Shown: positions 18,041 to 26,173 of the stretch, piece by piece | Numbering within the stretch: the first letter of the stretch is position 1 | How the letters are laid out: every line of letters starts with the position of its first letter | Assembly (NCBI RefSeq): GCF_001513675.1 | Contig: NZ_CP013859.1 | Coordinates: 2,915,081 to 2,979,080 of the forward strand | Direction of reading: 5' to 3' | DNA: 64,000 nt | Source: Microbacterium sp. XT11 | GTDB lineage: Bacteria; Actinomycetota; Actinomycetes; Actinomycetales; Microbacteriaceae | Notes under the pieces: model-generated | Database searches by the model: none | The model's input: the letters and a program-made list of their open reading frames with translations, nothing else | What the model was told of the DNA's origin: nothing | Program-made: the position numbers and the translations under genes

Positions 18041-18892
18041 TCAGACCATGCTCTTCGTGTGCCACACCGTCTTCACCTCGGTGAAGGCGGCGATGCGCTC
18101 AGGCGACGCGACGACGGCCCCCGGCGGGAGCACTCGCTTGAGCGTCTCGGCGGCCGCGATCTGCAGGTCCACCCAGTCGAGGTCGCCGGCACCGGCGAGG
18201 TCGAGGGCGTTGACGTCCTGATGCGACGCGAGCCAGGGCGCGATCTCAGCGGGAGATCCCGTGAGCACGTTGACGACTCCCCCCGGCACGTCGCTCGTCG
18301 CGAGCACCTCGGCGAGGCTGATCGCCGACAGCGGATACCGCTCGCTCGCGAGCACGACGACGGTGTTGCCCGCGACCAGGGCCGGGGCGACGACCGACAC
18401 GAGACCGAGGAGGGCAGAGTCCTGCGGCGCGACGATCGCCACGACGCCGGTCGGCTCAGGAACCGAGATGTTGAAGTACGGTCCTGCGACGGGGTTCGCG
18501 TTACCCGCCACCTGGGCGTACTTGTCGCACCACCCCGCGTACCAGACCCAGAGATCGATGGCGTCGTCGACCTGGGCGCCGGCGGCCGCGCTCGAGACGC
18601 CCTCTTGGGCGACGATCTCGTCGACGAACTGTGCGCGCCGGCCCTCGAGCACCTCGGCCACGCGGTAGAGCACCTGGCCGCGGTTGTACGCCGTCGCGCC
18701 GGACCACCCCTTCACGGCGCCGCGCGCGGCGACAACGGCATCACGGGCGTCCTTGCGTGAGGCCTTCGCCGCGTTGGCGAGGAACGTGCCCTTGGCCGAC
18801 TGCACCTCGTAGGTACGTCCGGACTCGCTGCGCGGGAAGGCGCCGCCGATCGCGAGCTTGTAGGTCTTCGGCACGGTCAGTCGCTTGCTCAT
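18041..18892 (-). CDS. Short aldehyde dehydrogenase-family protein lacking the catalytic half
   Basis: 283 residues aligned in style with the N-terminal NAD-binding half of aldehyde dehydrogenases, for example KLAIGGAFPRSESGRTYEV and EPTGVVAIVAPQDSALLGL. It stops soon after the position where the ELGGK/catalytic region would begin, and there is no NQGQxC-type cysteine motif. The start overlaps the stop of the full-length ALDH gene (ATGA), so the two are coupled and probably act together. It may be a non-catalytic subunit, or a decayed paralogue kept by coupling. The tail is orderly and ends in a proper stop, which argues against simple decay. Confidence 0.85.
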   Translation of the reverse strand: MSKRLTVPKTYKLAIGGAFPRSESGRTYEVQSAKGTFLANAAKASRKDARDAVVAARGAVKGWSGATAYNRGQVLYRVAEVLEGRRAQFVDEIVAQEGVSSAAAGAQVDDAIDLWVWYAGWCDKYAQVAGNANPVAGPYFNISVPEPTGVVAIVAPQDSALLGLVSVVAPALVAGNTVVVLASERYPLSAISLAEVLATSDVPGGVVNVLTGSPAEIAPWLASHQDVNALDLAGAGDLDWVDLQIAAAETLKRVLPPGAVVASPERIAAFTEVKTVWHTKSMV

Positions 18893-20331
18893 GATGCTGC
18901 TCCCTGCAGGTACGCCGTGAGTCCGTGGCGGCCGCCCTCGCGGCCGTATCCGGACTCCTTGTAGCCTCCGAACGGGCTCGACGGGTCGAATCTGTTGAAC
19001 GTGTTGGCCCACACCACACCCGCCCGGAGCCGGTCGGCGACCGCGAGGATGCGCGATCCCTTCTCAGACCAGATGCCGGCGGACAGACCGTAGGGGGTGT
19101 TGTTCGCCTTGGCGATGGCCTCGGCGGGCGTGCGGAAGGTGAGCACCGACAGCACAGGGCCGAAGACCTCGTCCCTCGCGATGCGGTGCGACGCCTCGAC
19201 GCCGGTGAAGATCGTCGGAGCGAACCAGAATCCCTTCTCAGGGATCGCGCAGTCGGCGGTCCAGCGCTCGGCGCCCTCTGCCTCGCCGATGTCGCTGAGC
19301 TCGCGGATGCGGGCGAGCTGCGCGGCGGAGTTGATCGCGCCGATGTCGGTGTTCTTGTCGAGCGGATCGCCCAGGCGCAGCGTCGACAGACGGTGCTTCA
19401 GCCGATCGATGACCTCGTCGTGAATCGACTCCTGCACGAGCAGGCGGCTGCCGGCGCAGCACACGTGCCCCTGGTTGAAGAAGATGCCGTTGACGATGCC
19501 TTCGACGGCCTGGTCGATCGGCGCATCGTCGAACACGATGTTCGCGGCCTTGCCACCCAACTCCAGCGTGAGCTTCTTGCCGGTGCCTGCGACCGCGCGA
19601 GCGATGTCCCGGCCGACCCCGGTCGAGCCGGTGAACGCCACCTTGTCGACATCCGGGTGCCGCACGAGCGCCGCGCCGGTCGCGCCCGCTCCGGTGACGA
19701 TGTTCACGACACCGGCGGGGAGGTCGGCCTGCTGCAGGATCTCCGCGAAGATCAGCGCCGTCAGCGGCGTGGTCCCGGCGGGCTTGAGCACGACCGTGTT
19801 GCCCGCGGCGAGGGCGGGAGCGAGCTTCCACGCCAGCATCAGCAGCGGGAAGTTCCACGGGATGACCTGGCCAGCCACCCCGAGCGCGCGCGGGTTCGCA
19901 CCGAGGCCCGCGTAGTCGAGCTTGTCCGCCCAGCCTGCGTAATAGAAGAACCAGGAGGCCACGAGAGGCACGTCGACGTCGCGGCTCTCCTTGATCGGCT
20001 TGCCGTTGTCGAGGCTCTCGGCCACGGCGAGCTCGCGCGAGCGCTCCTGCACGAGGCGCGCGATGCGGAAGAGGTACTTCCCGCGGTCGCGACCGCTCAT
20101 CTTCGACCAGGTCTTCTCGTATGCTCGGCGAGCCGCGGCGACGGCACGGTCGACGTCATCGTCCGACGCCGACGCGATCTCCGCGATTCGCGACTCGTCT
20201 GCGGGCGAGATCGTGACGAAACTGCTCCCGCTGCCGTCGACGAAGTCACCGTCGATGAACAGTCCGTAGCTGTCCTTGAGGGAGAGGATCGCCTTCGACT
20301 CCGGTGCCGGTGCGTATTCCAGGAATGACAT
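18889..20331 (-). CDS. NAD(P)-dependent aldehyde dehydrogenase
   Basis: 480 residues, normal family length. The conserved parts are the nucleotide-binding region VIPWNFPLLMLAWKLAPALA, the glutamate motif LELGGKAANIVFDDAP, and the catalytic cysteine in FNQGHVCCAGSRLLVQ. It oxidises an aldehyde to the acid. Directly following deoC (13-base gap), a likely substrate is acetaldehyde from deoxyribose-5-phosphate cleavage, but the specificity is inferred from context. The ATG at 20331 has GGGAAGAAG upstream. It overlaps the short ALDH gene by 4 bases. Confidence 0.94.
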   Translation of the reverse strand: MSFLEYAPAPESKAILSLKDSYGLFIDGDFVDGSGSSFVTISPADESRIAEIASASDDDVDRAVAAARRAYEKTWSKMSGRDRGKYLFRIARLVQERSRELAVAESLDNGKPIKESRDVDVPLVASWFFYYAGWADKLDYAGLGANPRALGVAGQVIPWNFPLLMLAWKLAPALAAGNTVVLKPAGTTPLTALIFAEILQQADLPAGVVNIVTGAGATGAALVRHPDVDKVAFTGSTGVGRDIARAVAGTGKKLTLELGGKAANIVFDDAPIDQAVEGIVNGIFFNQGHVCCAGSRLLVQESIHDEVIDRLKHRLSTLRLGDPLDKNTDIGAINSAAQLARIRELSDIGEAEGAERWTADCAIPEKGFWFAPTIFTGVEASHRIARDEVFGPVLSVLTFRTPAEAIAKANNTPYGLSAGIWSEKGSRILAVADRLRAGVVWANTFNRFDPSSPFGGYKESGYGREGGRHGLTAYLQGAAS

Positions 20332-20344
20332 GTTCTTCTTCCCG

Positions 20345-21346
20345 TCAGTCGATCGTGACGTAGTCGGGGCCCGAGTAGTGGCCTGAGGTGAGCTTCTGAC
20401 GCTGCAGCAGCACATCGTTGAGCAGGCTGGACGCGCCGAAGCGGAACAGGTGCGGCTGGAGCCACTCCTCGCCGGCGGTCTCGGCGACGGTGACGAGGTA
20501 CTTCACGGCATCCTTCGACGAGCGGATGCCGCCGGCCGGCTTCACGCCGATCTTCTCCCCCGTGCCGCGGTACCAGTCGCGAACGGTCTCGAGCATCAGC
20601 AGCGTCGTCGGCAGCGTCGCGGCAGGTTGCACCTTGCCCGTCGACGTCTTGATGAAGTCGCCTCCGGCCAGGATGGACAGCCACGACGCGCGCTTGATGT
20701 TGTCGTAGGTGTTCAGCTCACCGGTCTCCAGGATCACCTTGAGCGAGGCGTACGAACCGTCAGGACGCCGACACGCTTCCTTCACCTGCGCGATCTGGTC
20801 GAAGACGAATCCGTAGCGCCCGGAGAGGAACGCTCCGCGGTCGATCACCATGTCGATCTCGTCCGCCCCGGCGGCGACGGCTTCTGCCGTGTCGGCGAGC
20901 TTGATCGCCAGGGACGCCCTCCCGCTCGGGAAGGCCGTGGCGACGGCGGCGACCGAGATCTTCCCGTCGTCGGGGTCGCCGTGCAGCTCGCCGAGGGCGT
21001 CGACGGCGTAGCCGACCATGTCGCCGTACACGCACACCGCCGCCACGCGAGGCGTCGACGCGTCAGAAGCATCCGGGGTCTTCGCCTTCGCCGCGAGGGA
21101 GCGCACCTTGCCTGGCGTGTCGGCGCCTTCGAGAGTGGTGAGGTCGATCAGACGGATGATCGTGTCGAGAGCCCACGCCTTCGACGTCGTCTTGATCGAG
21201 CGGGTGCCGAGACTCGCCGCACGCTGTTCGAGGCCGACCGCGTCGACACCCGGGAGCCCGTGCAGGAAGCGGCGGAGAGTGGCGTCGTCCGGCTCACCGC
21301 CCAGCACGTCCACCGCGGTGCGGCGGGTGAGTTCTGTGGTTGTCAC
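20345..21346 (-). CDS. deoC: Deoxyribose-phosphate aldolase
   Basis: 333 residues, the longer DeoC form. It splits 2-deoxyribose-5-phosphate into glyceraldehyde-3-phosphate and acetaldehyde in deoxynucleoside breakdown. The Schiff-base lysine lies in DFIKTSTGKVQ and a second conserved lysine in IGVKPAGGIRSSKDA. The start is GTG (21344-21346), overlapping the TGA of the regulator gene as GTGA. This makes a regulator-deoC-ALDH-ALDH operon. Confidence 0.95.
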   Translation of the reverse strand: MTTTELTRRTAVDVLGGEPDDATLRRFLHGLPGVDAVGLEQRAASLGTRSIKTTSKAWALDTIIRLIDLTTLEGADTPGKVRSLAAKAKTPDASDASTPRVAAVCVYGDMVGYAVDALGELHGDPDDGKISVAAVATAFPSGRASLAIKLADTAEAVAAGADEIDMVIDRGAFLSGRYGFVFDQIAQVKEACRRPDGSYASLKVILETGELNTYDNIKRASWLSILAGGDFIKTSTGKVQPAATLPTTLLMLETVRDWYRGTGEKIGVKPAGGIRSSKDAVKYLVTVAETAGEEWLQPHLFRFGASSLLNDVLLQRQKLTSGHYSGPDYVTID

Positions 21347-22278
21347 TGTTCCTCCAACAATGCTCGGGCTGTGTTCTCATCTGTCACAAGCACGCTGCAC
21401 AGTCCGCTGGTGACGACCGTGCGCGCGATGTCATGTTTGGCTGAGCCGGCGGTGACGAAGATGGCGCGCTTCGCCGCCCTCAGGCGTTCGAGCCCCACCC
21501 CGACCGTGCGGGCGTCCAGCTGGGGATCGACGATGTTCCCGTCCGCGTCGATGTAGCGGCCGAGCACATCGCCGACCGCTCCGCGGCGCGCGAGCTCCTC
21601 GACGTCGGATGCCGTGAGATAGCCGTTCTCGACGTGCGCGGAGCTCGCGTCGCACGGCCCGGCCGTGAACAGGAACGCCTGCGCCTCGGCTGCCTCCGCC
21701 AGCACGGCCGCAACCGTTCGGTCGGCTTCGATGGCCTGCTTCGTCTCGACTCGCTCGAGGATCGCCGGGCTCGGCAGCAGGGAGACCTGCCCCGACGCGC
21801 GCTGTGCGATGGTGACGGCGAGTCCCGCGGCTCCTCCGGAGCGCCTGTTGAGGCTGACTCCGCCGTTGAGCTGGACGACGGTGACTCCCGTCGCCCACCC
21901 GTCGGGCAGGGCTTCGGCGACGGCGCGCAGGGTACGCCCCCAGCTCACGCCGAGCGTGCGCGGCACGGGGCGCATCGCGCTGAGATAGTCGGCGGCGGCG
22001 TGAGCCACGCGCTCCAGGGTCCCTTCGTCACCGTCGGGCGCAGGCACGACCACGGCGGCCGCGAGTCCGTGACGCTCGACGAGCTGGCGCTCGAGCCCCA
22101 GACGTCGTGCGCGCGGATGGACGATCTCGATGCGCACGATTCCGCGCTCCCTGGCCTGAGTGAGCAGACGCCCCACCTTCCATCGCGAGAGCTTGAGGAT
22201 GCCGCCGATCTCGTCCTGTGTCTTGTCCTCGTCGTAGTACAGCTCGGCGACGCGGACCATCGTGAGTTCGTCCTCCAC
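21343..22278 (-). CDS. SorC/DeoR-type sugar-sensing transcriptional regulator
   Basis: 311 residues. The N-terminal helix-turn-helix (ELYYDEDKTQDEIGGILKLS, then RWKVGRLLTQARERGIVRI) is typical of the SorC family. The C-terminal sugar-phosphate-binding domain has SWGRTLRAVAE and VVQLNGGVS segments. I choose GTG at 22278 because AAGGAGG sits 5 bases before it. The upstream GTG at 22293 is only 4 bases from a TAGGCT -10 (22298-22303) and would probably lie ahead of the transcript start. It probably responds to deoxyribose-5-phosphate and controls its own operon through the palindrome at 22330-22343. Confidence 0.92.
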   Translation of the reverse strand: MEDELTMVRVAELYYDEDKTQDEIGGILKLSRWKVGRLLTQARERGIVRIEIVHPRARRLGLERQLVERHGLAAAVVVPAPDGDEGTLERVAHAAADYLSAMRPVPRTLGVSWGRTLRAVAEALPDGWATGVTVVQLNGGVSLNRRSGGAAGLAVTIAQRASGQVSLLPSPAILERVETKQAIEADRTVAAVLAEAAEAQAFLFTAGPCDASSAHVENGYLTASDVEELARRGAVGDVLGRYIDADGNIVDPQLDARTVGVGLERLRAAKRAIFVTAGSAKHDIARTVVTSGLCSVLVTDENTARALLEEQ

Positions 22279-22329
22279 GGCATCCTCCTTCACTCTCAGC
22301 CTACGACGGGTTCACCCTCTGCGCACGCG

Positions 22330-22343
22330 ATTGCTCATATGAG
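22330..22343. promoter_or_regulatory. Perfect 14-bp palindrome, candidate SorC-type operator
   Basis: TGCTCATATGAGCA is fully self-complementary. It lies about 27 bp upstream of the TAGGCT -10 of the deo operon, next to the expected -35 region. The position and the dyad suit a SorC/DeoR-family tetramer or dimer. Confidence 0.6.
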
Positions 22344-22382
22344 CACATCGGCCGACCTCGTTCGCTCGTCCGTTGCAGACGA

Positions 22383-22418
22383 CGAAAGGGCGGCGATCCG
22401 TGGATCGCCGCCCTTTCG
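22383..22418 (-). terminator. Terminator-like hairpin after the clpP genes
   Basis: Two 17-bp arms (CGAAAGGGCGGCGATCC and its complement) surround a GT centre, 12 bp after the clpP stop on the minus strand. The A/T pairs at the stem base supply the short U run. It would separate clpP transcription from the downstream deo operon. Confidence 0.8.
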
Positions 22419-22429
22419 CGCCTGTGAAC

Positions 22430-23071
22430 TCAGGAGCGCTTGCGCGTCGTCAGAACCTGGTCGACGATGCCGTACTCCTTGGCGTCTTCAGCGGACAGGA
22501 TCTTGTCGCGGTCGATGTCGCGGTTCACCTGCTCGACGGACTTGCCGGTGTGACGCGCCATCGTCTCCTCGAGCCAGGTGCGCATGCGGAGGATCTCCGC
22601 GGCCTGGATCTCGATGTCCGACGCCTGACCGTGCCCGGCTTCACCCATCGCCGGCTGGTGCATCAGCACGCGGGCGTTGGGCAGCGCGAGGCGCTTGCCG
22701 GGCGCGCCCGCCGCGAGCAGGACGGACGCCGCGGATGCCGCCTGGCCCAGCACGACGGTCTGGATCTGCGGCGCGACGTACTGCATCGTGTCGTAGATCG
22801 CCGTCATCGCGGTGAACGAGCCACCGGGCGAGTTGATGTACATCGTGATGTCGCGCTCGGAGTCCTGGCTCTCCAGGACCAGGAGCTGTGCCATCACGTC
22901 GTCGGCCGACGCGTCGTCGACCTGGACGCCCAGGAAGATGACGCGATCCTCGAAGAGCTTGTTGTACGGGTCCTGGCGCTTGAAGCCGTAAGCCGTGCGC
23001 TCCTCGAACTGCGGGAGGATGTAGCGGCTCGAGGGAAGGGTGCCTGCGGAACGGAAGGTGGGTGTGTACAT
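22430..23071 (-). CDS. clpP: ATP-dependent Clp protease proteolytic subunit (second paralogue)
   Basis: 213 residues. The catalytic serine is in the GQAASAASVLLAAG motif, the histidine in RVLMHQPAMG, and the aspartate follows in the DRDKILSAEDAKEYG region. The N-terminal part (SSRYILPQFEERTAYG) is typical of actinobacterial ClpP2. Actinobacterial ClpP1 and ClpP2 form a mixed 14-mer that works with ClpX or ClpC1. It lies 15 bases after the other clpP and the two are clearly one operon. Confidence 0.95.
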   Translation of the reverse strand: MYTPTFRSAGTLPSSRYILPQFEERTAYGFKRQDPYNKLFEDRVIFLGVQVDDASADDVMAQLLVLESQDSERDITMYINSPGGSFTAMTAIYDTMQYVAPQIQTVVLGQAASAASVLLAAGAPGKRLALPNARVLMHQPAMGEAGHGQASDIEIQAAEILRMRTWLEETMARHTGKSVEQVNRDIDRDKILSAEDAKEYGIVDQVLTTRKRS

Positions 23072-23086
23072 GTGTGCTGTCCTGCC

Positions 23087-23677
23087 TTACTTGTCCGCGC
23101 CGGTGCCGCCGCCGCCGTGCACGTCGCTGGCGTGTTCGCGGATGTGGTCGACGAATCCGTACTCGAGGGCTTCATCGGCGGTGAACCAGCGGTCGCGGTC
23201 GCCGTCGGCGTTGATCTGCTCGACGGACTTGCCGGTCTGGGCCGCGGTGATCTCGGCCAGGCGGCGCTTCATCGACAGGATCAGCTGCGCCTGCGTCTGG
23301 ATGTCGCTCGCCGTACCGCCGAATCCACCGTGCGGCTGGTGCAGCAGCACACGCGCGTTCGGCGTGATGTAACGCTTGCCCTTGGTGCCGCTCGTGAGAA
23401 GCAGCTGCCCCATCGAGGCAGCCATGCCGATGCCGACCGTCACGATGTCGTTGGGCACGAACTGCATGGTGTCGTAGATGGCCATGCCTGCGGTGATCGA
23501 TCCGCCGGGCGAGTTGATGTAGAGGTAGATGTCCTTCTCGGGATCCTCGGCGGCGAGAAGGAGGATCTTCGCGCAGATCTCGTTCGCGTTCTCATCCCGC
23601 ACCTCAGAGCCCAGCCAGATGATGCGATCCTTGAGCAGCCTGTCGAAGACGCTCGTCGCGACCAGGGGTTCAGCCAT
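23087..23677 (-). CDS. clpP: ATP-dependent Clp protease proteolytic subunit (first paralogue)
   Basis: 196 residues. The serine nucleophile is in [14 protein letters not shown] and the histidine in [12 protein letters not shown]. It corresponds to the ClpP1 position in actinobacterial clpP1-clpP2 pairs. The ATG at 23677 has GGAG 7 bases upstream (CAGGAGCTGAC). A longer in-frame start at 23728 gives an unrelated N-terminal extension and is rejected. Confidence 0.95.
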   Translation of the reverse strand: MAEPLVATSVFDRLLKDRIIWLGSEVRDENANEICAKILLLAAEDPEKDIYLYINSPGGSITAGMAIYDTMQFVPNDIVTVGIGMAASMGQLLLTSGTKGKRYITPNARVLLHQPHGGFGGTASDIQTQAQLILSMKRRLAEITAAQTGKSVEQINADGDRDRWFTADEALEYGFVDHIREHASDVHGGGGTGADK

Positions 23678-23758
23678 GTCAGCTCCTGTTTCCGTGTTTC
23701 GGTGATTCGAATCTACCGGCGACAACACGCGCTCCAGGTCATGTTCGCCGTCGGCATA

Positions 23759-24253
23759 TCAGGTGTCGGCGTCAGCGATCTCGCGGGCGTACGCGGTCAT
23801 CGAACGGTGATAGCGCGGCAGGTGCGGGACGAGCGCGAGGAGCGCCACCGACAGCCCTTCGGCCGGGCGCCCGGCGCTGGCCAGGGTGAGCGCGTGCACC
23901 GCGGCGATCGCGTCGCGGTACGGGCCGGCCCCTGCTCTCTCGCGCTCGCCCTCGATGAGCGCAAGGGCCTCATCGAACCGACCGAGGTTTCGCAGCGAGC
24001 TCGCGAGCTGCACGATCGCCTGCGAACGGTGGTCCTCGTCCAGTCCGAGCTCCAGTGCCCGCCGATAGAGCTCGACGGCTTCCTCCGGACGCCCGGCGGA
24101 ATCGCGTGCCCCTGCGCGCTCGAACTCCGCACGACCGTCGTCCTCACCGCGCTCCGCGGCGAGGGCGTCGATGCGGGCGATGATCTCGTCGCCGACCTCC
24201 TCCCCCGACGCGTCGGCCCACACCTCGTCGATGCGGTCGCTCCAACTGGTCAT
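23759..24253 (-). CDS. Tetratricopeptide-repeat protein
   Basis: 164 residues, helical, with TPR-like segments such as GRPEEAVELYRRALELG and SSLRNLGRFDEALALIEGE. TPR domains bind other proteins; the partner here is unknown. It sits between tig and the clpP pair on the same strand. The start at 24253 follows GAGGGAAGGAAA. A hairpin before the gene (24278-24307) suggests that tig transcription partly ends ahead of it. Confidence 0.85.
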   Translation of the reverse strand: MTSWSDRIDEVWADASGEEVGDEIIARIDALAAERGEDDGRAEFERAGARDSAGRPEEAVELYRRALELGLDEDHRSQAIVQLASSLRNLGRFDEALALIEGERERAGAGPYRDAIAAVHALTLASAGRPAEGLSVALLALVPHLPRYHRSMTAYAREIADADT

Positions 24254-24277
24254 GCCGTTTCCTTCCCTCGGATGCGA

Positions 24278-24307
24278 GAAGGGCGGATGCCGCAGCATCC
24301 GCCCTTC
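24278..24307 (-). terminator. Terminator hairpin after tig
   Basis: GAAGGGCGGATGC and its perfect complement flank a CGCA loop (13-bp stem), 15 bp beyond the tig stop on the minus strand. The 3' arm on that strand ends in CCCTTC. There is no long U-tract, so termination may be partial. Confidence 0.7.
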
Positions 24308-24322
24308 TGGTCGATCGGTCGA

Positions 24323-25801
24323 TCACTCGGCCTTGTCGGCCGCCTTCTCGTCGGCCTTGGCCGCGGCGGTCTTCTTGGCCGGAGCCTTCTTGGCCGCAGG
24401 CTTCTTGGCCGCAGGCTTCTCCTCAGCGTCGGCGTCGGCCTTCTTGGCCGGCTTCTTCGCAGGGGCCTTCTTGGCCGGCTTCTCCTCGGTCTCAGCCTCT
24501 GCGGCCGGCGCCTCGTCCTCGTCGTCCGTGACGATGAAGTCGCTCAGGTCGACGGGCTTGCCGTTGGTGTCGACGACCTTCACCTTCCCCAGGGCGATCG
24601 CGAGAGCCTTGTTGCGGGCGACCTCGCCGACCAGGGCCGGCAGCTGGTTCGACGACTGCAGAGCCTCGACGAACTCCTGCGGAGCCATGCCGTACTGCGC
24701 TGCGGACTGGATGAGGTACTGCGACAGCTCCTCCTGCGACACCTGCACGTCGGCCTGCTCGGCGATGGTGTCGAGCAGCACCTGCGTGCGGAACTGCTTC
24801 TCGCTCGCCTCGGTCACCTCGGCGCGGTGCACGTCGTCCTCGAGGCGGCCCTCGCTCTCGAGGTGGTTGTGCACCTCGTCCTCGATGAGCTGCGGCGGCA
24901 CAGGGATGTCGATCTGCTCGAGCAGAGTCTCGACGAGCTTGTCGCGTGCGGCCGAACCCTGGGTGAAGACACCCTGCTGCGCGACCCGCTCGGCGAGGCT
25001 GGCACGAAGCTCTGCGATCGTGTCGAACTCGCTGGCGATCTGCGCGAAGTCGTCGTCGGCCTCGGGGAGCTCCCGCTCCTTCACCGACTTGACGGTCACC
25101 GAGACCTCGGCCTCGGAACCGGCGTGGTCGCCGCCGACGAGGGTCGAGCGGAAGGTGGTGTCCTCACCGGCGGTCAGCGACTCGATCGCGTCGTCGATGC
25201 CCTCGAGCAGCTCGCCCGAGCCCACCTCGTACGAGACGCCCTCTGCGCGGTCGATCTCGGCACCGTCGATGGTCGCGACGAGGTCGAGCTCGACGAAGTC
25301 GCCCTTCGCCGCCGGACGGTCGACGGGGATGAGGGTGCCGAAGCGCGCACGAAGGCGGTCGAGCTCGGCGTCGAGGGCGGCCTCATCAGCCTCGACCGCG
25401 TCGACCGTCAGGGTGATGCCGTCGTAGTCGGGGAGCTCGATCTCGGGCCGCACGTCGACCTCGATGTCGACCAGAAGGTCGCCGGAGAAGTCCTTCTCGC
25501 TCGGCCACTCGACGACCTCAGCCGACGGACGGCCGACGATGCGCAGCTTGTGCTCGACGGTGGCCTCGCGGAAGAACTTGTCGAGGCCCTCGTTGACGGC
25601 GTGCTCGATGACCGCGCCGCGTCCGATGCGCTGGTCGATGATCGGCGCCGGAACCTTGCCCTTGCGGAAGCCGGGGATCTGCACGTCCTGAGCGATGTGC
25701 TCGTATGCGTGCGTGATGCTGGGCTTGAGGTCTTCGGGGGTGACCGTGATGCTGAGCTTCACCCGGGTCGGGGTCAGCTTCTCGACGGTGCTGTTCGCCA
25801 T
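24323..25801 (-). CDS. tig: Trigger factor, ribosome-associated chaperone/prolyl isomerase
   Basis: 492 residues. The N-terminal ribosome-binding motif [10 protein letters not shown] (around residue 44) contacts the exit tunnel. A FKBP-like prolyl isomerase domain (about 155-240) contains [15 protein letters not shown], followed by the helical chaperone C-domain. The last about 65 residues are an unusual lysine/alanine/proline-rich tail with repeated KKAPAKK and KKPAAKK units, probably disordered and nucleic-acid or ribosome binding. The ATG at 25801 gives the conserved N-terminus. It heads the tig-TPR-clpP-clpP strand. Confidence 0.96.
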   Translation of the reverse strand: MANSTVEKLTPTRVKLSITVTPEDLKPSITHAYEHIAQDVQIPGFRKGKVPAPIIDQRIGRGAVIEHAVNEGLDKFFREATVEHKLRIVGRPSAEVVEWPSEKDFSGDLLVDIEVDVRPEIELPDYDGITLTVDAVEADEAALDAELDRLRARFGTLIPVDRPAAKGDFVELDLVATIDGAEIDRAEGVSYEVGSGELLEGIDDAIESLTAGEDTTFRSTLVGGDHAGSEAEVSVTVKSVKERELPEADDDFAQIASEFDTIAELRASLAERVAQQGVFTQGSAARDKLVETLLEQIDIPVPPQLIEDEVHNHLESEGRLEDDVHRAEVTEASEKQFRTQVLLDTIAEQADVQVSQEELSQYLIQSAAQYGMAPQEFVEALQSSNQLPALVGEVARNKALAIALGKVKVVDTNGKPVDLSDFIVTDDEDEAPAAEAETEEKPAKKAPAKKPAKKADADAEEKPAAKKPAAKKAPAKKTAAAKADEKAADKAE

Positions 25802-25864
25802 GCTGGTGTGTTCTCCTTGTGGTTCCCGCGCTGACACGCGGCTGTGAGGCTGAAGTGTGCCGTG

Positions 25865-25938
25865 TCGGGGCGACAGGAGTTGAACCTGCGACCTCCCGCT
25901 CCCAAAGCGGGCGCTCTACCAAGCTGAGCTACGCCCCG
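25865..25938 (-). tRNA. tRNA-Pro (anticodon TGG)
   Basis: A 74-base cloverleaf on the minus strand. Acceptor arms are CGGGGCG/CGCCCCG, the D arm contains AGCTCAGCTTGGTAGAGC, and the anticodon stem-loop CCCGCTTTGGGAGCGGG carries TGG. The T arm contains GGTTCAACTCC. The CCA end is not encoded. A TAGACT hexamer at 25965-25970 (minus) is a plausible -10. Confidence 0.95.
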
Positions 25939-26028
25939 GGGAATCCGCAGATTCGGCCCCCAAGAGTCTAACGGACGGGAGCACCCTTCAGAGTCCGCTA
26001 TGATCGATGAGTCCGGAACTCCGGTTTC

Positions 26029-26102
26029 GGGGGTGTAGCTCAATGGTAGAGTCTCAGTCTTCCAAACTGATTGCGCGGGTTCGATTCCCGTCACCCCCTC
26101 CA
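26029..26102 (+). tRNA. tRNA-Gly (anticodon TCC)
   Basis: Acceptor arms GGGGGTG/CACCCCC, D loop GCTCAATGGTAGAGT, anticodon loop CTTCCAA, and T arm GGGTTCGATTCCC. The CCA end is encoded at 26100-26102. TATGAT at 25999-26004 is a good -10 about 25 bp upstream. The gene diverges from tRNA-Pro. Confidence 0.95.
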
Positions 26103-26106
26103 CATC

Positions 26107-26136
26107 AGGTCCTCGTCGTTCGGCGGGGACCTTTTC
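26107..26136 (+). terminator. Rho-independent terminator after tRNA-Gly
   Basis: AGGTCCTCGTCG (26107-26118) pairs with CGGCGGGGACCT (26121-26132), using two G-U pairs, and is followed by a T-rich run (TTTTC). It starts five bases after the CCA end. Confidence 0.8.
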
Positions 26137-26165
26137 TGTACGGACGGGGACCTTTTCTGTACGGA
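26124..26165 (+). repeat. Two perfect 21-bp tandem copies
   Basis: The unit CGGGGACCTTTTCTGTACGGA occurs at 26124-26144 and again at 26145-26165 without mismatch. The first copy contains most of the right arm and T-run of the tRNA-Gly terminator. The second ends within the Shine-Dalgarno of the next gene. Confidence 0.95.
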
Positions 26166-26173
26166 GGTGAATC

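Noticed and set aside
18041..20331. One ALDH gene broken into two by a frameshift
   Set aside because: The first gene is full length with all catalytic motifs, and the second starts again from an ALDH N-terminus, so they are two genes and not halves of one.
22373..25834. An 1153-residue plus-strand frame opposite clpP, the TPR gene and tig
   Set aside because: It spans several real minus-strand genes, two terminators and intergenic DNA; a by-product of GC-rich codon bias.
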